Part shown: one piece after another, positions 34,533 through 44,694 of the stretch
Layout: every line of letters starts with the position of its first letter
Position numbering within the stretch: position 1 is the stretch's first letter
Source of the DNA: Magnaporthiopsis rhizophila
Taxonomy: Eukaryota > Ascomycota > Sordariomycetes > Magnaporthales > Magnaporthaceae
Reading direction: 5' to 3'
Length of the DNA: 64,000 bases
NCBI GenBank assembly: GCA_003049465.1
Contig: PYSS01000158.1
Span: 1-64,000 of the forward strand
Notes under the pieces: model-generated
Seen by the model: the letters and a program-made list of their open reading frames with translations, nothing else
Databases searched by the model: none
Told to the model about the DNA's origin: nothing
Program-made: the position numbers and the translations under genes

Positions 34533-36112
34533 TCAGTCCATCAGCCGGAGGGCCGTACGGACCCCGCTCAGTGTCCGCTGTCGCATAGCTTCCATAATCA
34601 TGTCCTCCATCTTCTCAACGCCACCCTCCAGCTCGGCGTCTTCCCGGGCATAGCTGCGGGTGCAGCGTCTGTCCCAAAGCATCCAGCTTAGAACGACCAC
34701 CAATGTGAGAGGTACGGAAATGGCAAAATAAACCCACACGCTGGCGGCGACGACAGGCTGGCTTCTTTCGGCGGCCTGGAAATCGAAAAAGGTCGTGCTA
34801 AAAATGGAAGACACAAGAGTGGCGGGCAGGAAAATGGCCCCGAACAGCGAAAGGGTTTTCATGCCATGGCTATCGCGTTTGGCAATATGGGCAAGGCGGC
34901 GCTGCTGGCCAGCGATCTCGAGGCTTAAACGACTTTCCTTTTGGGCCAAGGCGTTGGAAAGACCGGCGCCTTGGATTTCGAGGCGTTTGAGGGTGGTATG
35001 GGCGTAATGTTCGACGCCTTTGAGTTTGGCGCGGTAAAAATCGAGGCGGTCGAGCAAGTTGCGGTGCAAACGGTCGAGTTCGCCGTAAGGCCCGCCGCCG
35101 CGTTCGGCAGGGATGAGGGTGAAGTGGTTGCGGAAGGTGGTCAGGCCGTCGTTGAGGGTGTGGATGATATCGAGATAGGCTTGGGGCCGCATATGAAGGA
35201 CCTGCGAATGGCATTCGACCAGGTCGCGGTTCAGCTGGTCGAAGTCGGGTTTGATTTTTTCATTCCTTGGGTCTTCGCGCATCTGGACGGCGTGCTCGAG
35301 GCGGCCTAGCCACTCCCGAGCATCGCGTTGCTTTTGGTCTCCTCTCTTAGGGTTCAAGGTGTGGCTTAGAATGATAACGGGCAGTAGGAAAGGGTGGCCG
35401 GTCTGAGCAGCGCAATGGCGGAGGTGGCGGACGGCTTGGACCGTGTCGGATGATGCGGTGCCTTTGACGAACCCCGACGTGATGCCGGGACGGAACGAAT
35501 AGGAAAGCATAAGCTCCCAGCCGCGCGTGCGGCCCTTTTTTCGCACATCGGACTTGCGGAAAATAACATGCAGGTGCGGATCGGCGTCGTCCTGGTCCAT
35601 GGCGCTCCAGAAGAATGGCCCGACGACGGCCGTGCCTTCGATGGCGCGGAACGGCAGCCGCATCCCCCGCACCATGGCCCCGTACTGCTCCTTCGTAAGG
35701 GAGATAACGCCCGGCGCGAATGTCTCGGGATCCTGCGCGTCTTGCTGGAGTCTGGGTGTCCAAATCAGATTTAGCTCGGCTCGTTCGGCTCGAATCGGCG
35801 CGACGGCGGCACTTACACGAGGCGGAGACCGTGGAGGAGCTTGACGCCTTGCTCGAGACGCGGGGGCTCAAAGACGTCCTGGAGCCGCGGTTGGTGCACG
35901 TCACGTCAGCATGCGCACGGCGGCCCTGGTTTGCAAGCAGCTTTCAAACATACCCTGCGGTGGACAAAGTTGTCAAACTCGCTCCAGGGAAGCAAATGCT
36001 CCTCCTCGCTGTTATAGGCCGGGTCCGAGTAGTGAAAAATCTCGAGGTAGCTCGTCGACTCGGTCACGTTGCGGCAGTCCTCGACGAGGCTGTTGAACAT
36101 GTAGTCGTCCAT
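34533..36112 (-). CDS. CorA-like divalent-cation transporter family protein
   Basis: Three exons: 36112-35954, 35878-35817 and 35751-34533, giving 479 residues; introns of 75 and 65 nt with canonical borders. Exon 2 is only 62 nt and reads in a frame different from the long open frames around it. The C-terminal part has the two membrane helices typical of fungal CorA-like proteins: about 371-397 (MKTLSLFGAIFLPATLVSS) and about 410-437. A coiled-coil region with alternating charged residues precedes them. The GMN signature loop of true CorA magnesium channels is not present between the two helices, as is usual in this fungal subgroup, so transport of magnesium should not be assumed. The N-terminus could be longer than modelled. 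Confidence 0.82.
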
Positions 36113-36547
36113 CTTGGCCGCTTTGGCAGAGCTTCGACAAGACTGGCTAAAGATGCCAGCACTATAACCAGGGCTTACAAACGTCTCGGGAGAAGAAATA
36201 TTCCGAATCTTTATGGGCTTAAAGTAGCGGAATTATTCCAGGATCTATCCTATATGGCCTGAAGGGGCTATTATACAAACCACCGAGTGGTTTCTACAGG
36301 GTACCCCGAGAACACCGCGATCACTGCCACAATGACTTGCCCCAGCTTCGTGGTAGCTGGGCGGAGGCTGTGACGACCAGGCCAAACCGTCTCGGGTAGG
36401 CCCATCGATGCCAATTGGCCCGCATTCCCCGATTGCTGGGCTAGTGCCAGCTGGGGAGGAGGCTGAGCGACTGAAATATATGGTCAGGACCACTGGAAAA
36501 ACGGCTGCATGGCTCCAACTAAAGTATGAGTCACCTCCAGCAGCCTA

Positions 36548-36868
36548 CTTGCGCGGGTTAAAAGCACCCGCGCTGAGACGGCCCTTCGGGGATCAGCGCG
36601 GCAGTGCAACTTGTCGTTTTCCGGGCAACTTGTCGTTTTCTTTGTCAGCGGTTTTGATTGACCCGATTTGCGTGCAGATAAAATGGACCCGGGTTATAGA
36701 CCTGGTGTGGGTTTAAAATGGGGCATGGAGCTACATTTATTTTGTATACAAATTGCCTGGCGGAATATGTTCCGAAAAAACGACAAGTTGCCCGGAAAAC
36801 GACAAGTTGCACTGCCACGCTGATCCCCGAAGGGCCGTCTCAGCGCGGGTGCTTTTAACCCGCGCAAG
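36548..36868. mobile_element. MITE with 92-bp terminal inverted repeats and TA target duplication
   Basis: 36548-36639 is an inverted copy of 36777-36868; the arms differ at a single base (C versus T at about 36599). The element is flanked on both sides by TA (36546-36547 and 36869-36870), the target duplication of Tc1/mariner-type transposases. Total length is 321 bp and it encodes no protein. Each arm has internal structure: a palindrome with GCGCGGGT...ACCCGCGC near the tip, and two tandem copies of GCAACTTGTCGTTTT. Near-perfect arms imply recent mobility. Mobilisation would need a transposase encoded elsewhere. Confidence 0.9.
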
Positions 36869-39800
36869 TAGCTGGTGCGCTATGCCTTTGCAGCTAGTTA
36901 CGTACTTACCTAGGTACTCAATGCCCCGGGTCGGGCCAATAATCAGATAGTCCTGTGAATGCAGATTCGCTAGCGGCTGGTTTTCAATACCCTCCGTTCC
37001 GGCCGTGTCAGCCGAAGATTGGGCAGTTTTAGGCGGCTAACGGGAAACGGGACCACTAAACCAGAACGAGCTGTTCTCGGTGCCGACTAACCTTGTCAAC
37101 TAGAGCGGCACCGTCGACTTCCAGGATGCGGTAGGGAAGACTGCTAAGGGAAGCGTGGGCTTTTCCAACCCTTTCGGTGCAGCATTTCCTTTTCGGCGGC
37201 AGGTGAGCGTATATAATTACGGGTTCGAAAATCGCCGCCGACTGCGTTGTGTCCAGCAGCGGCAGCGCGGAGCACACCCGTCTCATTAAAAAGTCCAGCG
37301 GTGAACAGGAGGCGGCTTGGCTAACCTCGCCATGGGTTCAGTCATAGTGGCCCAATCCAGAGGAGCGGACCTCTGCGCCCGAACGGGGCATTCTCAAGCG
37401 TGCCCGACGCGTGCTTCAGTTGCATGGGTAGCTCAACCCCCAACAACTTGCTCGCGTGCCAACCCTCTCCTCCAGTTGGCAGGTCACCACCCGCCCTGAG
37501 CCTCGTGTAGGATCGGTTGTCCGGGCGCTCCGTGCTCGCGCTGCTGGTCGCCGCGGGTGTGGTTTTCTACCGACGGCGACGACATCGGCACAGGAGGCAT
37601 GGGCCGCCGCCTGGTGACGAGCCCGACGACAATCCCAAGCAACTAGAGCTGCGCTCGGAAGGCATCCTGCAGGTGACCGCGCTGGGGTTAGATGTCTGGC
37701 GGCCTCCAGGCAAGCCTGCGGCGGTGACGGCCACCTAGCCAGGGCGGATCGCGGAACTGCCGGCTAGGGAGGCGCTGGCCCACGAAATGCAGACCGACGC
37801 CGGGAGATGGAGGCCGGGGTGGGGGCTGGCCATGGCTCATGGCCCGGTACCCGTGAACCTCACTGCAGCAATTGCGTCGACGCTCGAACGGATGGCAGCG
37901 ATGGAAGGTCCCAGAAGAAGAAGAAGAAACGATGGCTCATCTTTTGGACTTGGAGATTCCTGTGGGAAGAATGCTTAGCATACGACTCCAGCGATCGTGG
38001 GTCGACAAAGCCCTCAGCCCCTGTGACGAGATTCCCGGCCAGGTGTCTCGCCAGATCAAACTACGGGCGCCTGCTCTGGTGCCGGAATCACCGCGAGAGG
38101 ATGATGAGATTGCGTTGCCGGCAGGAGCCATTGGGCGTCCGTCGGTCTGTAGTGTGGCCAAAACTGGCAGCACCTACAGAGCCGTTACCAACGATGGAAG
38201 TATGGGGTTAGTCGAGAACCACCAATGGCAGCCAAAGGAATAGATGTGGTATCAGGGCCACAACGGTTCGGTACTGGTACTTCTCCGGGCTACATAGATC
38301 AGAGAAGCATACAAGGTTGCCAAAGAGGGCGGTGTAGGCGATACCACCCCGTCACCGTCCTCCCCATAGGCCCTGTCATTCCCGTCCCCTCACATAACGG
38401 GGGTCACCCGGGCGGCATGGTGCTGCGCGCCAGGCCGTAGGCTATCACGCCACATGCCGCTTAGCGCGCCTTTGTCTCGCACCTGCCAGAGCCGCAGCCT
38501 GCGCATTGTCTTGACTCTGGGCCCGATCAAGGATGTTGGCTACTTAGCTAAGGTGAGCGCGGCGTCACTCGCGGCCCGCTTCGGCAGGCATGAAAGGGCC
38601 CTATCAACGGGGCATGCTGTGCCGCATCATCGGGCGCTTCACTACGCGACAGTAGGGTGAGGCGGCGGTGGCTTGGCTGCCACGGCGCCCCTGAGCCCGG
38701 CGAGTTCGGGAGATATGGTCACCGGCATCCCATTTCCCTTGCTTCCGGATGAGCTAAATCTTGTCGCACTGGCCGAGCCTTTGAGGACGATTCTGCCGCA
38801 TCAGATTGTCAAGCTCCTCCGGCCTGGGCCCGAAATGGGATCGGTGCATCCACTTCTATCGGGCGCCCGGCTTCAACTCGCCATTGGCCGTCAAGCCGCA
38901 TGGCTGGGTGCGCCAGAAGCCAGAGACCGTAGAGAATATGGCGCGAGATCAGCACCCTCCATGTGATCGCTTACAGGTAATACCGTGACACGCCGGCCAC
39001 TACGCTGTCGAAGTCTTGAGAAGGGTCGGCGACGAATGTGGAGATAGTTTGTCAGTTCCCAAACGAGTGCTCGTCTCGCTAGGAGCCGGGCACCGAGCAG
39101 CTTGTGGTTATCCGCAGGCCCTGTGGGCGCCTTTTATGCGTTTATCAGGCCGGCTGGCAGCGCGTCTTCCAAGCTCCCCCAGTATACGGGGACTGGTTGA
39201 GTGGCTTAAAGCCGGACTGCCCCATGTAAATAGGTATCCACAACTGCAGGTCATGAGTTAAAGAACAGGTGTAGTCGTAGGTATCCCGCCCGGTGAGTAA
39301 CTGTTCCTGCACCTAGAAAGGTGAGAGGGGAAGTAAACCACCGTGAGATGGTGAGCCGGGGTTTTCGTAACCAGGCACCCAAAAAAAAAAAATCCAAGGC
39401 CTGGCAAGCTTTTGCAACTTTTTTTTCACCAACGTTCACGGAGCCAGCCCAGTTAGGGCTTGGGGGAATGAATATACGCCGTGGCCGTCGATTGCATTCT
39501 ACGTCGTGTTTTTTTTTTTTTTTTTTTTTTTCCTCCACGCTTTTCGAACACTGGCCTTCTTTGCACAGCTTCACACCAACCCAACCGCCACTGTGGCACG
39601 GTGGTAACTGGTGCCTGGTGGCTGATGGGCCGAAATGGAAACGACGCGGTGCTACAGGCGCTTGAGCGAACCGGAGCCGAAACATCACATCCATTGCCAT
39701 GAGTGAACTGAACTGAGCCTATCCGATGCCCAATGCATGTCGAGTACACTGATCCGCCAGTGTTCGCCGTGCTCCCGTGACTCATCTGAGGTGCAGAAAA

Positions 39801-41609
39801 GTACGGCCGTGCCACGCTACAAACGCTCTCTACTGTAGAATCAAGCCTTGCGATCTACCACGAAAAACGGTAGCAATCACCTGACCCTGCATGGCACAAG
39901 GCAGGTACGCTTGTGCTATTGGAGGCTATTCGCTGTGAGGCCCCAAGCCAGGCCCAAAACCTGTTTCCGTGGCACCAGCAACGTGGAAAGCTGAGCGATC
40001 GGTGGCAAAAAGCACCTCCAGGGTCTGATTGGCTTGGACGCCGCTGAGCTCACGGGTGGGCCTACCCCTGTCGACGCGGGTCGATTGGCTGCCATCTCAT
40101 CGCAGAACCGCCACATGCGACGATCTTCCCGCAAACCTTGTCCAGACGCTCCATCTCGCATCTGCGGTGGAACGCACCGCGAGCGGTCACTGGTGCCCTC
40201 GTGCTGTTCCTGCTTCGATCAAGACGCGGATAAGCCAGTGGAGAAAAAAAGGACCCTTGAGGCGAGCAGCAATTCACAGCGCACAGCCACCCACCCAGGT
40301 CAGAGCGGTGTGGTGGTGTGGTTACTCACTCACTGATCCTCGTCTAGCCGAGCGACTAGGTGATGTCAGTTTGCATTCCCAGGCACCGCCAAAAATCAAG
40401 GCATCGTCTCCAAAGAGGCCGCCGGCAACGCTGTTTAAAATGCCAGCCACCCCGGGTGGCCATCCGCTCCGGATGGCGAAACTCCCCTTCGTGAAAGATG
40501 GACACCATCCACCCCAGGCTCCCGAGGTGTCCCCTTGCCCGATAGCCGACTCCGGTCCAAGACAAGAAGAAAGGCCCCCAACAACGGCGCCGAGTTTTCT
40601 TCTATTGCGTGCAAGTAAAAAAAAAAGCTATCACAGGAGCTGCGACCACCTGACATACCTACAGCGACGTTTACTCCGAATCCCCCGAGAGGCAATTTGT
40701 CATACGAGCAAAGCGCGGCCCCGAATTTGCTCTGTTTCGTGGCCGTCTTTGAGGCCGCGCCAAGCAGCCAAACGACTGGCTCAGAGTGCAGCGTTCCGCT
40801 GGCTGGGCGGCTAGCTAGACCCCACGACCCGCCGACCCGCGCGACAAAGAAACCGCCAGCGGCAACCCTTTGGTCGAAACAAAGACCTGGTTGCTATTTT
40901 TGCGCCTCTCAACGCCTGCCACCGCGGTCACCAGGGACAACTCTCCCAGCCCGGGCAGAGGGAGATCCGGACACGCATCTCGTCCAAGGTCGCTAGAAAT
41001 TGAACCCGAAGCTTGCGGCCAGTGGGTGCGCCGCCTCCTGTAAGTAGGCTTTTTTTGCTGCTGCCCTCTCATCCAATCACCTCCCCGTGTCGTGGGGCTC
41101 GCCCCACACCAACCTGCCTTATTGGGCAAGACCCTGCCATTCAGTCTATTGAGTGCATCCAAGCCGCGCCTATTCAAATACTATTGTCACTGCCCGTCAC
41201 TGGGGCTCTGCATTGTTCTGTCTTGGTATTCTTCCTCCTCACCTACGCATTTTCCTTTTGCTCCCTTCCCTTGCAGTCATGGCTCGTTATTCACCGCTCT
41301 CATTGTGACCCCGCCCGATTTCCCTTTGTTCAAGACCGGGTTTTCTTTGTCGACCTTGAAGGCCGCCTAATCTTCTAATACCAGTCACTCGGCATTGGTG
41401 ATCGTCTTGCTATTCTCTCTCATATCTTTTTTTTTCTCCTTCTGAGAGCATCATTTTCTTTCTTCTTCGGTTTCTCCCTTTGCATCTGCAACGCAGCGTT
41501 CTAAACGACCATACGACTTTCCTATCACGTCACTCCGCGACTCCGAAAACAAACCTCGTCAGCTGGACTAAGACGAACTACGCTTCTAGAATCGACATTT
41601 CAACCAACC
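36869..41609. other. Gene-poor stretch, about 4.7 kb, with decayed coding sequence
   Basis: No intact gene is supported. Apart from the membrane-protein remnant at about 37500-37830, short open runs at 37880-38240 and 38660-39260 look like former coding sequence (for example FYRAPGFNSPLAVKPHGWV at about 38855) but are broken by stops and match no family I know. Homopolymers occur at 39379-39391 and 39510-39531. The final 1.5 kb upstream of 41610 is pyrimidine-rich and should contain the prm1 promoter and leader. Confidence 0.45.
37500..37830 (+). pseudogene. Remnant of a single-pass membrane protein (TM plus cytoplasmic tail)
   Basis: One frame encodes a hydrophobic helix (VLALLVAAGVVFY), an immediate basic stop-transfer stretch (RRRRHRHRRHG), then a hydrophilic Pro/Asp-rich tail. 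After an in-frame TAG at 37736 the same frame goes on with IAELPAREALAHEMQTDAG. The motif order, glycine-poor helix then RRRR then ELPA...HEM, is characteristic of the C-termini of many fungal plasma-membrane sensor-like proteins. No intact extracellular part is visible upstream and a TAG also precedes the helix, so the gene is dead or split. Confidence 0.4.
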
Positions 41610-43895
41610 ATGGCATTCCCTAAATTGCCCCTCAGCCTGAGGAGCAGGCCAGTCGGGACTCGCGAGGCCCTGGCACCGGTGGACCAGGAGAGCAATCTCC
41701 CGAGCGTGCGCACCGGCGGTCAGCCCGCCCCCTTCCTCGGCCTGAGGTCAAGGCTGTCCCAGATATGGCTTAACCGCTGGACCATCCTGCTGCTGCTGGT
41801 CCTGGTCCGCGTCATAATACTGCTCACCGGCCTGAACGAGAACATCGGCGACGCCAAGGTCCGCGCGCTCTCGGCGTGCAGCAAGGTCGAGGACATTGGC
41901 AGCGCCATGGCCTCGATGCCGCACTACCTGTCGCGCGGCGTGAACAAGGTCGCCACCGAGGGCATCTCGCACGCCATCAGCGGCATGGTCCAGGTGCTCA
42001 TGCTGATCCTAACGGCCGTCGAGAACATCATCTACTTCGTCATCAACTTCTACGTCGGCACCTACGTGTGTCTGATCGCCGCCTTCATCCACGGCACCTT
42101 CGACATCGGCGTCGGGGCCGCCGACGCCGTGACCAAGGTCATGAACGACGCCATCGGCAAGATCTCCAACGGCCTCAACGACGAGATTGGCAAATTCCAG
42201 AAGACTGTTAACGACATCATCGACAAGGTCAACTCGGGCACCAGCCTCGGCGGCCTCATCGGCGGTTCCGGCATCAGCATCCCCAAGCTGGACGTGGGCA
42301 GCAAGCTCAACGACCTGCGCAACATCAAGGTCGACAGCGGCGACTTCGTCAAGAGCCTCAAGGACATGAAGGAGAAGACGCCGACGTTTGACGACGTGCA
42401 AAACTTCACCAAGGAGGCCATCGCCATCCCTTTCGACCTCGTCCGCAAGGAGCTCAACAAGAGCGCCTCGACCTGGGGCGTGCCCCGGGACATGTTCCCG
42501 CTCGCCCAGAAGCAGGCGCTCTCCTTCTGCTCCGACAACACGGCCATCCGCGACTTCTTCGACGGGCTCTACACTGTCGCCAACAACGCCCGCATCGCCT
42601 TCCTCGTCGTCATCCCGCTCCTGGCCGTCCTGGTGTGCGTCCCCATGGCCATCATGGAGATCAGGCGGTACAGGCGCCAGAGGGAGCTGTCGCGGCAGAT
42701 GGTCAACCGCGAGTTCGACTCGATGGACGTCATCTACCAGGCGTCGCGGCCGTCGACCTCGCGCATCGGCGTCTGGCTCGGCAACAAGTTCAAGGGCAGC
42801 GACCGCGAGTACCTGGTACGCTGGGCCTGGGCGTACGCGACGTCGCTGCCCGCGCTGTTCGTGCTGTCGCTCGCCATCGCGGGGCTCTTCTCGTGCTTCT
42901 GCCAGTGGATCGTGCTGCAGCTCGTCAAGAAGGAGGCGCCCGCGCTCGTCAACAAGGTGGGCGACTTTGCCAACGACGTGGTGCGCACGCTCGAGGGGGT
43001 GTCGACCAAATGGGCCACCGACGCCAACGGCGTCATGATCAAGTTCAACAACGAGGTCAACAACGACGTGCTGGGCCAGGTGCGCACGGCCACGTCGGCC
43101 GTCAACAACACGCTCACCACGTTCCAGTCCGAGATGAACAAGCGCCTGGATCAGGTCTTCAAGGGCACCGTGCTCGAGAACGTGGTCAAGGACGTGGTGC
43201 GCTGCATCGTCGGGCTCAAGATCGAGGCGGTCGAGAAGGGGTTGACGTGGGTGCACGAGCACGCAAAGGTCACGTTCCCGCTCTTCCCCAACGACACCTT
43301 CAGCAACGGCGCCCAGGCGTCCATCTCGGGCGACTCGGACATGACGTCGTTTCTGTCGAGCCCGTCCAGCGTCACCACCGACGAGATCACGGCGGCCGTC
43401 TACCGCGTCGTCAACTACCTGCAGAACGGCATCGTCCAGGACGCCCTCGTGTCGGCCGGCCTGCTGCTGCTCTACGTCATCGTTGTCCTCGTCGGCGTCA
43501 TCCGCGCCCTGCTCAACATCACGGGGCCCCGCAAGAGCACCCGCGGCATGGGCGGCGGCCTCCGGCACCACCACCACTATACCGGTGACGCCGCCGCTGC
43601 ACACAGCGAGAAGGAAGACATGGCGGCGACACGCGCCAGCAGCAGCCAGGACGCGGCGCCGCTGTACGCGCCGCACGACGAGCGGCGCGAGTACGACTAC
43701 GCCGCCACCCACGAGATGAAGCAGCACCCCGTCCCGACCGCCACGCAAGCCGCCGTAGGGAGGCACCAGTCGTCGCGCGCCGTCTTTGTCAGCAGCCCTG
43801 ACTCGGATGACCACGACCATGACTACCCCAGCGAGAAGAAGGGCGCGCCGCCACCGCCGGGGGCCAGAGGCAACTACTACGGGCAGCCGTTCTAG
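41610..43895 (+). CDS. prm1: Plasma membrane fusion protein Prm1
   Basis: A single exon of 761 residues, the usual size for filamentous fungi. Prm1 stabilises the merging of plasma membranes during cell fusion (mating and hyphal or germling fusion). Hydrophobic segments lie at about 57-75, 126-162, 328-350, 410-433 and 615-637, with long extracellular helical loops between them, matching the Prm1 layout. The loops contain several N-x-S/T sequons and conserved Cys (CSKVEDIG, SFCSDN, VVRCIVG). The C-terminal cytoplasmic tail (about 640-761) is low complexity, His/Asp-rich and polar. It converges with trp-3, with about 800 bp between the stop codons. Confidence 0.95.
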   Translation: MAFPKLPLSLRSRPVGTREALAPVDQESNLPSVRTGGQPAPFLGLRSRLSQIWLNRWTILLLLVLVRVIILLTGLNENIGDAKVRALSACSKVEDIGSAMASMPHYLSRGVNKVATEGISHAISGMVQVLMLILTAVENIIYFVINFYVGTYVCLIAAFIHGTFDIGVGAADAVTKVMNDAIGKISNGLNDEIGKFQKTVNDIIDKVNSGTSLGGLIGGSGISIPKLDVGSKLNDLRNIKVDSGDFVKSLKDMKEKTPTFDDVQNFTKEAIAIPFDLVRKELNKSASTWGVPRDMFPLAQKQALSFCSDNTAIRDFFDGLYTVANNARIAFLVVIPLLAVLVCVPMAIMEIRRYRRQRELSRQMVNREFDSMDVIYQASRPSTSRIGVWLGNKFKGSDREYLVRWAWAYATSLPALFVLSLAIAGLFSCFCQWIVLQLVKKEAPALVNKVGDFANDVVRTLEGVSTKWATDANGVMIKFNNEVNNDVLGQVRTATSAVNNTLTTFQSEMNKRLDQVFKGTVLENVVKDVVRCIVGLKIEAVEKGLTWVHEHAKVTFPLFPNDTFSNGAQASISGDSDMTSFLSSPSSVTTDEITAAVYRVVNYLQNGIVQDALVSAGLLLLYVIVVLVGVIRALLNITGPRKSTRGMGGGLRHHHHYTGDAAAAHSEKEDMAATRASSSQDAAPLYAPHDERREYDYAATHEMKQHPVPTATQAAVGRHQSSRAVFVSSPDSDDHDHDYPSEKKGAPPPPGARGNYYGQPF

Positions 43896-44694
43896 GAACG
43901 ACGGCGGGACCCAGGTCCGTCACTGCCCCTGGCCACTAGACCGCGCGACATGGCCTAGTTGGTGTTTTTTTTTTCTCCTTACAAGGCGTTCGTTCTCTCT
44001 ATTCCTCCCTCTTCTCGTCTCAGTTTATATATACCCCAAGGGCGGCTGGCGGGCGGTCTTGTCATGTGTCTACCTTACCTGGTTTCGTCTTGTTTTATGG
44101 CTTCCGTCATTCTTTTGCTTTCGACTCCCTTCCGCTTAATGAATGGCCTTGAGGAGGATGGTGCCCCTCGCCGCTGGTTGGGTAAAAAGATTTTTTTTTT
44201 TCTAGGCGTCGATTTTACTTTTGTTTGCTCTGTCGATTAGACGGTGTTTAAAGCCTACACTTGGCGTTCAGTTTTCCTTTTCTCTCTTTCTATGGCTACC
44301 GTTTTTTTTTTTTGTTGTTATCTCGCGATTACTGCTTAGTATTCGCACGTCGTTCCAAAGCTCTGCTTTTCGCTTCTTTACCTTCCTTCTCACATCTTGA
44401 TACCCCCTGTGGCGACTTGTCCCGCAGTGCAGGACATGCTTAACCATGGAAGAAGACAGGCGTGTTTGCCTGGGAGCCGGACTGGCTGAGGAACAAGGCA
44501 CGGATGCATGGTCCTAGACGACTACTGAATCTCTTATTCGGAAGTCTCACATACAATTTCTAGGTCTAATAACATCGTCTGTGTATTCATTTTTCTGCAT
44601 CAACCCCGGCTAAAAGGGTTTTTTTCTACCAACGTGAACTCATCGCGAACGAGCACTTCATTATAAAACACATTCAAAAACCCAACGTGACCAC
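43896..44694. other. Convergent 3' intergenic region of prm1 and trp-3
   Basis: About 800 bp, T-rich with several runs of 8-10 T, between two convergent stop codons. It should contain both 3' untranslated regions. No gene seen. Confidence 0.55.

Noticed and set aside
40029..40814. 261-codon plus-strand frame upstream of prm1
   Set aside because: No proper ATG at its beginning, Pro/Arg/Ser-rich random composition; more likely the prm1 upstream region.
42009..43820. 603-codon minus-strand open frame opposite prm1
   Set aside because: Antisense shadow of prm1; Arg/Asp/Val-rich with no domain.
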